A DNA stretch of 64,000 nt from NCBI RefSeq assembly GCF_000285495.1, contig NZ_HE610979.1, forward strand, positions 141,150-205,149, read 5' to 3'. Under the pieces are notes generated by a model that was not told the DNA's origin, ran no database searches, and saw only the letters and a list, made by a program, of their open reading frames with translations. This document shows, piece by piece, positions 1 to 8,269 of this stretch. A program made the position numbers and the translations under genes. Numbering within the stretch: position 1 is the first letter of the stretch; every line of letters starts with the position of its first letter. This stretch comes from Oceanobacillus massiliensis str. N'diop. Its GTDB lineage: Bacteria > Bacillota > Bacilli > Bacillales > Amphibacillaceae.

Positions 1-1
1 A

Positions 2-1479
2 TATCATTTTCTTAAAATTGATTTAGATGGAACAGAGATAGAAAGTGCAAAAATCGAATCTTACAAAGATTGGGAGCAACAGGATAAAAATTGGAATGCA
101 TTTGGGGCTTCAAAATACTATAAGATATTCTATATAAATTTCCATGAGATAAAAAAGGAGATTTCTACTAAAAAAACCAGTTGGGGAAATCTAACATCAT
201 TTCTTGCGAAACATATTAAAAATACTGTAGATTCAGATAAAGATATGCTAAAGAAAAAAATACTTTTAAAGCTGAAATAAAAGATTCTACTAAAAATATT
301 CTTACAGATTCCAAACTAGATGCTTTTATTAAACAGATTCAAATTAATTATTCAAAGAATCTTAGAAATAACAATTGTAATATTGAATTTGGTTTGCCAG
401 ACTATGAAGAAATTTTTTTGGAAATGATGTTCAAAATCGGATTGAATGGCGATTCTGAAAATTTGATACCAATTGAACATTTTGGTGACGGTTATATTTC
501 AATGTTTGTAATGGCTGTAATACAAGCCATAGCAGAAACTAATTCTGATGATAAATGCCTATTTTTATTTGAAGAACCCGAAAGTTTTTTACATGAAAAT
601 CACCAAGAGTATTTTTATAAAGTTGTATTATGTGGATTAGCAGAAAATAATCATCAAGTCATTTATACTACACATTCACATAAAATGATTGATATTTTCG
701 ATACAAAAGGTTTGATAAGGTTAGAATTCGATGAAAATAGTAAGCAAACTGAAATAAAATATAATAAGGCTAAGTCGGATTTTTCATCTGAAGTTACAGT
801 TTCACAGATTGAGGACGATGAATTAGTAGAACAAGTTAGAGACTATAACAATTACATTAAGATTATCGAGCCTAATTTAAATAAAATAATATTTAGCAGA
901 AAAGTACTTCTTGTTGAAGGTCCAAATGATATGCTGGTATATAAAGAAGTTATAAGAAAAAAAATATTGGAAATAACAAATGATGCAAAGTTTGCAGATG
1001 CTTATCTAAATTTTAATAATATAGCCATAATTCCGCATCACGGTAAAATAACAGCACTGGTACTCATCAGGCTTTGCAAGCACTTAGGTCTAGACTTTTT
1101 TGTGATTAACGATTTTGATTTTAAGGACGATTTCATCTATAAACTAGATTTTAATACTGAAAATGAATATAAGAGTAGTAATTTTTATAAAAATGAAATC
1201 CAAAAAATCCAAGCATATAACCTTAAAGGTGAAGAGTTGAGTGTTACAACAAAAAGAGCAATGATAACAACTAATTGGAGATTAATAAAGGAATCTAAAC
1301 CTGACCAAATACATTTTAATATACCGAAATTAGAGAATGTAATTGGTTACAATAAAAATGATAAAGATAGTTTTGGGATTTGGGATGCAATAAATAAAAA
1401 TGAAACTTTTGGTGAAGAGTTAATTCCACAAAAACTAATTGAATTTTTAGAGATAGATAAAATAAAACCCATTAAATAA
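2..1479 (+). pseudogene. OLD-family AAA ATPase/TOPRIM endonuclease, 5'-truncated by the window and frameshifted
   Basis: The reading frame is open from base 2 to a stop at 278-280, and the same protein continues in the -1 frame through to 1479. The switch falls in an A7 run at 254-260. The later part has an ABC-type Walker B motif (LFEEPES), a following THSH switch motif and a TOPRIM start (LLVEGPND), the order found in OLD/RecF-like nucleases. Walker A would lie upstream of the window. OLD proteins are DNA nucleases, often part of phage-defence loci (family knowledge). A TTG at 394 could start a shorter product, but residues upstream in the same frame look equally protein-like, so 394 is probably not the true start. 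This is the only large plus-strand gene left of 51 kb and is likely outside the prophage. The shift may be a real mutation, a sequencing error or slippage. Confidence 0.75.
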
Positions 1480-1655
1480 TATGGTAGAAAAGATATCGTA
1501 TATTTTTACAACTCCATTACTCTTTTCGATTCATAATCAACAAATTGGACGTGAAATTGTTGAACTTCATAATGCATTTTTAAAAATCTGCCACACGAAA
1601 ATAAAAACAAGCAATAAATTTTGCAGCAAGCACCGGCAAAACAAATGTGTTACAA

Positions 1656-1696
1656 TAAAAAAATTGGCTGACTTGAAAAACACTTCAAATCAGCCA
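1656..1696 (-). terminator. Intrinsic terminator after the recombinase pair
   Basis: A 12-bp stem with one G-U pair (1665-1676 with 1685-1696) has an 8-nt loop and is followed on the minus strand by a run of seven or more U. It ends the recombinase transcript. It may also stop plus-strand transcription from the OLD-type gene, since the two converge here. Confidence 0.8.
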
Positions 1697-1711
1697 TAAT
1701 TTTATATAGTA

Positions 1712-3121
1712 CTATTCCCCATTGCATTCTATTTCCGTCCCATCCATAAAAGTGACCACCAGTTTTCCACTTTCAAAAATAGTGATGTGATCCAGCGTCT
1801 TTAACATAAAATCTATTCCAAATTCCGTAATGTGTTTTGCGTTTTCTGTAATATCCGCGAATTGAACTGCTCGATATTGCTCCAGTGGGTTACCAAATTC
1901 AGCATGTGTCTCCCATCGTGCCTTTATCTCATCTCTATTATCAATCAAGGCATTCCAAGCCATCATAAACGCTTGCTCAAGAATGGTCTCATCAACATGC
2001 CGATTAGTACAGCCCTGGACTCCTTTCGCTCGGTAGCGTTCTTGGCATTGCCATACTTTTCGGTAACAATCACCTGTTTTCCAACCTCTTCTTGTGAAGG
2101 CTTGATTACATGTTCCGCAAATTATTTTTCCTGCAAAAGGATTTGATTCTGGAGTGCGTGAATATGCATTCAAACCGTGTTCTTCGCAATAATTACTTCT
2201 ACGTTGATGTTCATGCTGCACCGCTTCCCAAATTAGAGGGTCAATAATGGCTTCATGGTTATCCTCAATATGGTACTGTTGAATTTGCCCTTCATTCTTG
2301 ACTCGTTTCTTTGTTAGGAAGTCCACCGTGTAGCTTTTTTGCAAAATGGCATCGCCTTTGTATTTTTCGTTGAGAAGCATGCTTTGGAGGGTTGTTGCTT
2401 GCCATTTTGCTTTTCCGTTCCAACTTTTAATTCCATCTGCTTCAAAAATTCGTTTGATGTGATCGACCGTTTTTCCCGAAAGATACTCTTCGTAGAGTCT
2501 CACCACAATCTTTGCTTGTTCAGCGTTCACAATCAGATTGCCATTTCCATCCTTGTCGTATCCTATAAATCTCTTTGTACTCATTCCGAATTTACCGTTT
2601 TCATACCTTCTTCGAATCCCCCATGTTGAGTTTTCCGAAATTGATCTGCTCTCATCTTGTGCAAGGGAAGAAAGAATGGTAAGTAGCACCTCTCCCTTAG
2701 CATCCAATGTATCGATATTCTCTTTTTCAAAAGTGACCCCTATGCCAAGTTCCTTTAATTCACGAACATAATTTAAACAATCCAAGGTGTTTCTTGCAAA
2801 ACGGCTAATGGATTTTGTTATGATACGGTCAATCTTATGTGCTCTGCAATCAGCAATCATTCGGTTGAACTCGTCACGTTTTTTTGTGTTAGTACCTGAA
2901 ATCCCTTCGTCTGCATAGATTCCTGCGAATTCATAGATGGGGTTTTGTTGAATATAATTCTTGTAATAATTCACTTGGTTTTCATAGCTTGATAGCTGTT
3001 CTTCTTGGTCTGTTGACACGCGGCAATAGGCTGCCATTCTTATTTTCTGGGGTGTTTGGTTGGTTTCTGATGCCCTTGTCGTAGTCTGTCTTGCGGGTAT
3101 AACCGTAATACTTCTTGCCAT
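1712..3121 (-). CDS. Serine recombinase 1 (site-specific integrase/recombinase)
   Basis: This 469-residue serine recombinase has an N-terminal resolvase domain with the catalytic Ser36 in YCRVSTDQ, the conserved TKSISRFARN motif near residue 105, a recombinase domain (about 185-300) and a zinc ribbon with paired cysteines (CGTC, then a second set near residue 385). It catalyses strand exchange through a Ser-DNA link. The C-terminal part is short compared with large phage integrases, with no long coiled coil. The start is ATG at 3121 with GAGGAGG upstream. It begins 140 bp inside the preceding recombinase gene, so the two are probably co-expressed and may act together. Prophage integration or excision is the most likely role. 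Confidence 0.9.
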   Translation of the reverse strand: MARSITVIPARQTTTRASETNQTPQKIRMAAYCRVSTDQEEQLSSYENQVNYYKNYIQQNPIYEFAGIYADEGISGTNTKKRDEFNRMIADCRAHKIDRIITKSISRFARNTLDCLNYVRELKELGIGVTFEKENIDTLDAKGEVLLTILSSLAQDESRSISENSTWGIRRRYENGKFGMSTKRFIGYDKDGNGNLIVNAEQAKIVVRLYEEYLSGKTVDHIKRIFEADGIKSWNGKAKWQATTLQSMLLNEKYKGDAILQKSYTVDFLTKKRVKNEGQIQQYHIEDNHEAIIDPLIWEAVQHEHQRRSNYCEEHGLNAYSRTPESNPFAGKIICGTCNQAFTRRGWKTGDCYRKVWQCQERYRAKGVQGCTNRHVDETILEQAFMMAWNALIDNRDEIKARWETHAEFGNPLEQYRAVQFADITENAKHITEFGIDFMLKTLDHITIFESGKLVVTFMDGTEIECNGE

Positions 3122-4265
3122 CTATTTTTACCTCCTCAATAACAGTTGGCTCTGTGATATTTTGTTTTGCTGCTTCTTCGTCTGATATTTTTACACCTTT
3201 GCAGGTGGATTTTCCCTCTTGCATATAAGTGGAGCACCACCACTCGATTTTCTTATTATGGACCTGCCTTCGCCTTAAGTTTTTACCGCAGTGTGGGCAA
3301 ATGAGCATACCCGAAAGAGGATATCTATTTTTGTACTTATCAGGTCCATCCGCCCCAATACGTCTTTGTTCCTTACGCTTTTGCAGGATTTGCTGTACCC
3401 TATCCCAATCTTCCTTACTTACGATGGCAGGATGGTTTTCTTCTATATAATAGCTCTGCAACTCACCGTTGTTTCTGACAGTAGAATTCCTTCGATTTTC
3501 AGGGGTGAATGTCTTTTGTAAAATACAGTCACCTTTATATTTTTCATTTACAAGCATCCCTCTTACTGTACTTTCATGCCATTTTCCTCCTGTTAGCGAA
3601 GGGATATTCTCTTTGTTCAGTTGAGCAGCTATTTTAAATACACCAAAGCCTCCAAGGTACATATCAAAAATTCTGCGTACTATTTTCGCCTGTTCTTGGT
3701 CAATGATTAAATCGCCATATTCATCTTTGCCATATCCCATGAATCGTGTTGTGTTGATAAGCACCTCGCCACGTTCAAATTTCTTTTTAATAGTCCATTT
3801 GTTGTTCTCACTCATGCTCCTCGATTCTTCTTGAGCAAAAGAAGAGAGGACGGCAAGCATCATCTCACCGTCCCCAGATAAAGTATTGATATTTTGTTCT
3901 TCAAAGAAAATCCCAATTCCTAGTCCTTTTAATTCTCTTGCAACCTTTAGAACTGTTACAGTATTACGGGCGAATCTTGAAACAGATTTTGTAATTATTA
4001 AATCAATTTCCCCTTGTTTTGCTCGTTCAATCATAGATTGGAACGCTGGCCTTTTTTCACTGTATCCAGAGATACCTTGATCCGCAAACACACCAACAAA
4101 CTCATAATCTGGGTTAGTCTTAATCAGTTTTTCATAGGTTTCAGATTGATTTACTAGCGAATCTTCCTGTTTCAAACTGTCTGTAGAAACACGTGCATAG
4201 GCACAAACTTTTAACCTCTTGGGTTTCAAGAGTTCTTCCTTCGGTTTGATAATCTTCACTCGCAT
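2982..4265 (-). CDS. Serine recombinase 2 (partner of the adjacent recombinase)
   Basis: This 427-residue serine recombinase has Ser27 in YARVSTDS, a TKSVSRFARN motif, a recombinase domain and a zinc ribbon (CPHCGKNL and downstream cysteines near residue 350). The frame is open 20 codons further upstream, but AAAGGAGG sits at the right distance before ATG at 4265, so I use that start. The C-terminal tail is basic and lies in DNA that also encodes the N-terminus of recombinase 1. A conserved motif shared with two other genes lies just upstream (4283-4312). Paired serine recombinases occur in several Bacillota mobile elements. Whether both are needed here cannot be read from sequence. Confidence 0.88.
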   Translation of the reverse strand: MRVKIIKPKEELLKPKRLKVCAYARVSTDSLKQEDSLVNQSETYEKLIKTNPDYEFVGVFADQGISGYSEKRPAFQSMIERAKQGEIDLIITKSVSRFARNTVTVLKVARELKGLGIGIFFEEQNINTLSGDGEMMLAVLSSFAQEESRSMSENNKWTIKKKFERGEVLINTTRFMGYGKDEYGDLIIDQEQAKIVRRIFDMYLGGFGVFKIAAQLNKENIPSLTGGKWHESTVRGMLVNEKYKGDCILQKTFTPENRRNSTVRNNGELQSYYIEENHPAIVSKEDWDRVQQILQKRKEQRRIGADGPDKYKNRYPLSGMLICPHCGKNLRRRQVHNKKIEWWCSTYMQEGKSTCKGVKISDEEAAKQNITEPTVIEEVKIDGKKYYGYTRKTDYDKGIRNQPNTPENKNGSLLPRVNRPRRTAIKL

Positions 4266-4282
4266 TTTGCATCCTCCTTTCG

Positions 4283-4312
4283 TTTTGGTAGTACTATACA
4301 TCACTCTAAAAC
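4283..4312 (-). promoter_or_regulatory. Shared upstream motif, copy A (promoter or operator)
   Basis: In the coding orientation this reads TTTTAGAGTGATGTATAG followed by TACTACC. It is one of three related blocks in the window, all immediately 5' of a ribosome-binding site; the others are at 23661-23695 and 24547-24583. TATAGT could serve as a -10 element, but there is no good -35, so it may depend on an activator. The function is inferred. Confidence 0.5.
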
Positions 4313-4380
4313 CTTTATTTATCAAGCATTACAACCGTTTCTACCTAAATAAAAATCCGTCTGACTAAACAGATATAATG

Positions 4381-4420
4381 AAAAAAATAAGGTCGGACAA
4401 ATATACAATCTGCCCGACCT
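4381..4420 (-). terminator. Intrinsic terminator after the lysis genes
   Basis: A 10-bp stem with one mismatch (4390-4399 with 4411-4420) is followed on the minus strand by TTATTTTTTT. It separates the amidase gene from the recombinase unit. Confidence 0.85.
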
Positions 4421-4424
4421 ACTT

Positions 4425-5258
4425 TTAAATTTTCTTTGCAAAGTCTAAGGAAATCCAACCATTTCTTTTATCTGAGTAAGATTTTAATAGTCCCCATTTC
4501 TTAGCACCTTTTCCTTCAGCTTCTTCGACAATGGTAAATACACCTTTACCTGTGTATTTTCCCATTGTGCTGTGGTTGGTACCAGGACCTTTTCGAATAT
4601 TTAAATCGCTAATGGAAACACGTACAAGATATGGTTTGAATGCTGTTGCTGTTTTATTTTCATCTGTTACTGTTGACTTCAATTTTTTAATGCCATAATG
4701 CTCGGCAATACACGCTGCTTCTTCCTCTGCTAGTTTCTTAAGATTATCATCTTTCAATAGCCAATTTGTAACTACAGAATTGGTGTGGAAAGAATGCTCC
4801 AGTATTAACGCAGGAGTTCCAACAGCATTAGCACCGCGCAACACTCCGTAATACTCACCATTATTCCCACGGCGCGTGGCAGTTCTGCCGGACTGCTTGG
4901 TTCCAATAACCTCCTCCACGACTTTTGCAAGTTTCAGACCGACATCATCTGAACGACCATTTAATAGTACATAGGCAACGGGATAATCCACCTTCTCATT
5001 CATGTCATTCCCCGTAGCATTTGAATGCAGAGAAATAAAGAGACTGCATCCTTTTGATGCAGCCCCTCGTTCATAAAGACCTCTATCCGTTTCTTGATTA
5101 TCTCTAGTAGTTACGACTGAAATTCCATAGCTTTCAAGTTGTTCTTTTAAATATAAATGAAGCTTCCACACCATATCAGATTCGTAATAATTCCGGTTAC
5201 CTGGGGAACGATTGTACTTCCCATAGTGCCCCGCATCAAGACAAACTTTAATCGCCAT
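4425..5258 (-). CDS. N-acetylmuramoyl-L-alanine amidase endolysin with SH3-type domain
   Basis: This 277-residue phage endolysin cleaves the lactyl-Ala amide bond of peptidoglycan. It is an Amidase_3 enzyme: zinc ligands are visible as His11 (DAGH), Glu26 (YYESD) and the His of SLHSN (about residue 80), and the catalytic Glu is in ILEHSFHTN (about 180). Residues 215-277 form an SH3b-like wall-binding domain with the typical LNIRKGPG start. ATG at 5258 is chosen over one six codons upstream because GAGGAGG precedes it at the right distance. It has no signal peptide, so it depends on the holin encoded just upstream. Confidence 0.93.
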   Translation of the reverse strand: MAIKVCLDAGHYGKYNRSPGNRNYYESDMVWKLHLYLKEQLESYGISVVTTRDNQETDRGLYERGAASKGCSLFISLHSNATGNDMNEKVDYPVAYVLLNGRSDDVGLKLAKVVEEVIGTKQSGRTATRRGNNGEYYGVLRGANAVGTPALILEHSFHTNSVVTNWLLKDDNLKKLAEEEAACIAEHYGIKKLKSTVTDENKTATAFKPYLVRVSISDLNIRKGPGTNHSTMGKYTGKGVFTIVEEAEGKGAKKWGLLKSYSDKRNGWISLDFAKKI

Positions 5259-5259
5259 A

Positions 5260-5670
5260 CTATTTTTCCTCCTCATCTTTATCTTTTAGTTGCGCTAATA
5301 TATCCTTTAATTTCTTTGGTACTGGTAGTCCAATTAATGCTGCATTTTCGATAATACTGATTCCTTCATTTGAGATATAGAAGAAAATAACTGCCGTACG
5401 GATCACACTTCCACTTTGGATAAGGTGCATGTCGATCATATGACCGATGCCTACAAGACAGAAAATAAGAACCTTCTTGAAAATACCCCTAAAGCCGATT
5501 TCTGATGACAACTTCTTCTCAATCACAGCAACCATAAATCCAGTAATGTAATCAATCACCACGAAGGTCACTAAAGCATAAAGAAACCCATCAAATCCGC
5601 CCAGGAAATAACCCAGAAATCCACCAATCGCTGCAAATCCGATTTGAATCCACTCCGTGACTTGTTTCAC
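5260..5670 (-). CDS. Phage holin
   Basis: This 136-residue membrane protein has three to four hydrophobic segments (about 8-30, 32-52, 66-85 and 88-105) and a charged C-terminus ending in Asp/Glu/Lys. Size and pattern fit the toxin-secretion/phage-lysis holin family. It would form the membrane lesion that releases the endolysin. The start is GTG at 5670 after AAGGTGATG. The gene ends one base before the amidase start, so the two are translationally linked. Confidence 0.88.
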   Translation of the reverse strand: MKQVTEWIQIGFAAIGGFLGYFLGGFDGFLYALVTFVVIDYITGFMVAVIEKKLSSEIGFRGIFKKVLIFCLVGIGHMIDMHLIQSGSVIRTAVIFFYISNEGISIIENAALIGLPVPKKLKDILAQLKDKDEEEK

Positions 5671-5699
5671 TCACATCACCTTCCATTCCTTTTTGTATG

Positions 5700-5732
5700 A
5701 AAAAAGCAGCCATCCCCAAAAGGACAACTGCT
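5700..5732 (-). terminator. Intrinsic terminator between tail and lysis genes
   Basis: A stem of about 11 bp including G-U pairs (AGCAG at 5705-5709 with CTGCT at 5728-5732 at its base) is followed on the minus strand by U6. It lies inside the colinear late gene cluster. Confidence 0.65.
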
Positions 5733-5740
5733 CAGTCAAA

Positions 5741-7138
5741 TTATTGTATTTCGTGTAACAAATAAGTGATTTTCATTGTTTTATCTGCCGTTTTAGTAAC
5801 TGCAGTTGATAAATTATTGATAGTAGCAAGATACGGTGTAATTAGCCATAACCCTTTATAAAGCTTATAGCCACCATAATCTTTCCTTCCAAAAGTAATT
5901 CCATAAGGACCGTATTGGAATACTGGTGTGCAGCAGTATTCCAACGGATTCCCATTAGCCGTTTTCTGAACACGATCATCGGCATAAATGATAAAATCAG
6001 AACCACAAATGATATCCGATAGCCTAAAAATATAGGTGTAACTATAATTTGGTGCGTACATACTAGATGTAAATCCAAAGGAAATCTCCGTAATATCAGC
6101 ACTGTTATTGGCATTAATTTTATACATACCTGTTTTGTCATACTTCATTACATACAAATAACCATTTCTCATTGCACTTTGCACATAACGGTATGGATTT
6201 GACGCATAACTTACATGATATCCGATTTGATAAATCTGAGCGTTAGTCAATGTCCAACTTCCCTCTGTAAAGGAATAATCAGATTTTTTTATCTTAATCC
6301 ATTTGATTTTTGCACTTCCACTTGAATTTGATGTTCCTAAAAAGCCATACCAGAATCCATCTTCTCCATCAAAGAAATCAAAATATCCATAATTACTAGA
6401 AGCATTCGGATTGATAAATTCAGAAGGTGTTATGCTTATTGTCTCAAGTATCTCATCTCCATCTTGAAGCAAAGTAAAGTTCAGTCCTATCTGTCTAAAA
6501 CACTTTCTGATTTTCTTTATCAAAATCTGATTTGTGTTGTCCATTGAAATACTATAAAAATAATTTCCTTCAAAGTTCACCTCGACTACATCAATATATC
6601 GACTGGCAATCTCTCCGGTTTTTTCATATTCCGCATTTTTCATCTCTAGGAGTTTAGAACTTGTTCTAAAGGCATCACCCCAGTAACCGATTCCAGCATT
6701 GCGATGGGTCAAGGAAATCGCTGAAATTGTGCCGTTTGCCTGACTTGTCGCAAAATCCCATACATATTTATAACCATTTTCAATTTTTCCTGATTCCGCT
6801 ATATTCAAACTTCCACGCATAGTGTTTGCATTCGGATTGACCTCCATATTTGCATAACCGATACAAGGGTTATCAGTCGGTGCATAGATATTATTTACAT
6901 TCTCCACTAAAGGGTCATTAAAAAGAAGGATCCCTCCCATCGCATATCCAGCTATCGGCAGAATATTTTCAGTCCATGTGGTACCACCTTCATTACCAAT
7001 GTTAAAAAACATTCCTTCAATATTACTATCAAATACTTGGGTTACTGCGTTGGTTACCATATTTTCATCTTTAATACTTTCAATCTCCCCAGTATTTATA
7101 TCCGTAAGGACAATTTCTGTCATTCCAACAATCTTCAC
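5741..7138 (-). CDS. Tail fibre or minor structural protein
   Basis: This 465-residue protein has no domain I can name with confidence. Its position between the baseplate-type proteins and the holin, and a composition rich in Gly, Asn, Tyr and Ser with beta-strand periodicity after residue 130, fit a tail-tip or receptor-binding protein. It ends directly before a terminator, so it is the last structural gene of the tail module. Assignment rests mainly on synteny. Confidence 0.6.
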   Translation of the reverse strand: MKIVGMTEIVLTDINTGEIESIKDENMVTNAVTQVFDSNIEGMFFNIGNEGGTTWTENILPIAGYAMGGILLFNDPLVENVNNIYAPTDNPCIGYANMEVNPNANTMRGSLNIAESGKIENGYKYVWDFATSQANGTISAISLTHRNAGIGYWGDAFRTSSKLLEMKNAEYEKTGEIASRYIDVVEVNFEGNYFYSISMDNTNQILIKKIRKCFRQIGLNFTLLQDGDEILETISITPSEFINPNASSNYGYFDFFDGEDGFWYGFLGTSNSSGSAKIKWIKIKKSDYSFTEGSWTLTNAQIYQIGYHVSYASNPYRYVQSAMRNGYLYVMKYDKTGMYKINANNSADITEISFGFTSSMYAPNYSYTYIFRLSDIICGSDFIIYADDRVQKTANGNPLEYCCTPVFQYGPYGITFGRKDYGGYKLYKGLWLITPYLATINNLSTAVTKTADKTMKITYLLHEIQ

Positions 7139-7150
7139 TTTATCGCCTCC

Positions 7151-8269
7151 TTAATTTAGATAGTGAATGGTTATATTATTTACGTAACTACCTTCAGCCA
7201 AATTGAATCGAAACTTCATCTGACCTGTAGTTGCAAAGAGGGCCCACGCATCTGTCCCAATGCCTTCTACGGTTAATCTCGTCATACCACTTTGAGTTTC
7301 GGACAATTGCGACCATATACTGTCAACATAGGCATACCAACTAATTCCTCCATCCACAGAAACCGCAAAAAGAGTTAAATCATCTGAATCAATCGTTACA
7401 TTTTCAATTCCTTTTATAGTACTATCTGCCATTGATACATTTTCTGTATATACCGTCTGGTTTGGAGGTAAAGCAGTCACACCCATTTGAATAGTAGGTA
7501 GTTCATTTTCTGAGTCTTGCCAAAACAAAATACCTGGACTTATGAGATTCATAAGCAATGATTCCACTGGCAAATCATCTATTCCATAGGTTTGAAATAA
7601 TTCTGCTGTGAGGTCGGTAACATTCTCAATTTCAACTAGGGTTTGCTCTTCATTATTAATATCAATGGTATAGATTCTTCCATCTATATCTGAAACTAGA
7701 AACTTCCTATTATAAGGCGGTTCTATTGGAATTAGTCCATACGTCATTTCATAGTCGCTACCCGCTTCATTTAAACTAGTGAAAGTTACTTGTACCGTTG
7801 CACCAGCAGTAATAGCAAAGGATTTTGTACCACCTGAACACACTAACTGGCTTGTACCAAGATAGCTAGTATTGGTAGGTGCTTGAATCACATTAAGAAA
7901 AATATCTCCTGTATCAAAAAGAAACACCTCATAACAGAGAGCTACATCTGATGAGGTGCTATTGTACCGTGAAAAACCATCCCATTTCATTCGAAGAAAA
8001 CGAAAGTGGTTAAAGAGCGTTCCTTCTTCTCGCCAAAAGTTATACATCTTTGCATCTCGTCTGCAAACCTTCAGTTGCTCACTGGAACCACCAAAGCCGA
8101 ACCAACTGTTACCATTGATATAGATTTTTGTGGCAACCACATTATTAAATTTAAACCAATCAACTCCATCAATTGTTAACGTAGAATCATCATAAGCCGT
8201 GTTTTTAACCAACTGCACTAGGTTGACTGTAGATGCAAGAAGCTGTTCCAAACTATTATAATTAGCCAT
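7151..8269 (-). CDS. Minor structural (tail-tip) protein
   Basis: This 372-residue protein is of unknown fold. It is rich in aromatic and beta-forming residues, as in phage baseplate or appendage proteins, and contains a segment resembling a sensor or adhesin repeat (SVDGGISWYAYV near residue 310). It overlaps the end of the large upstream tail gene by 8 bp, so the two are translated together. The role is inferred from position. Confidence 0.55.
   Translation of the reverse strand: MANYNSLEQLLASTVNLVQLVKNTAYDDSTLTIDGVDWFKFNNVVATKIYINGNSWFGFGGSSEQLKVCRRDAKMYNFWREEGTLFNHFRFLRMKWDGFSRYNSTSSDVALCYEVFLFDTGDIFLNVIQAPTNTSYLGTSQLVCSGGTKSFAITAGATVQVTFTSLNEAGSDYEMTYGLIPIEPPYNRKFLVSDIDGRIYTIDINNEEQTLVEIENVTDLTAELFQTYGIDDLPVESLLMNLISPGILFWQDSENELPTIQMGVTALPPNQTVYTENVSMADSTIKGIENVTIDSDDLTLFAVSVDGGISWYAYVDSIWSQLSETQSGMTRLTVEGIGTDAWALFATTGQMKFRFNLAEGSYVNNITIHYLN

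Noticed and set aside
1481-1699. A 72-residue plus-strand ORF after the OLD-type gene
   Set aside because: No ribosome-binding site, odd composition, and its end is the convergent terminator.
1707-4297. TAGTACTAT flanking the recombinase genes (1707-1715 and 4289-4297)
   Set aside because: Short palindromic AT-rich word. The first copy overlaps a stop codon and the second is part of the upstream motif. Not enough for att sites.
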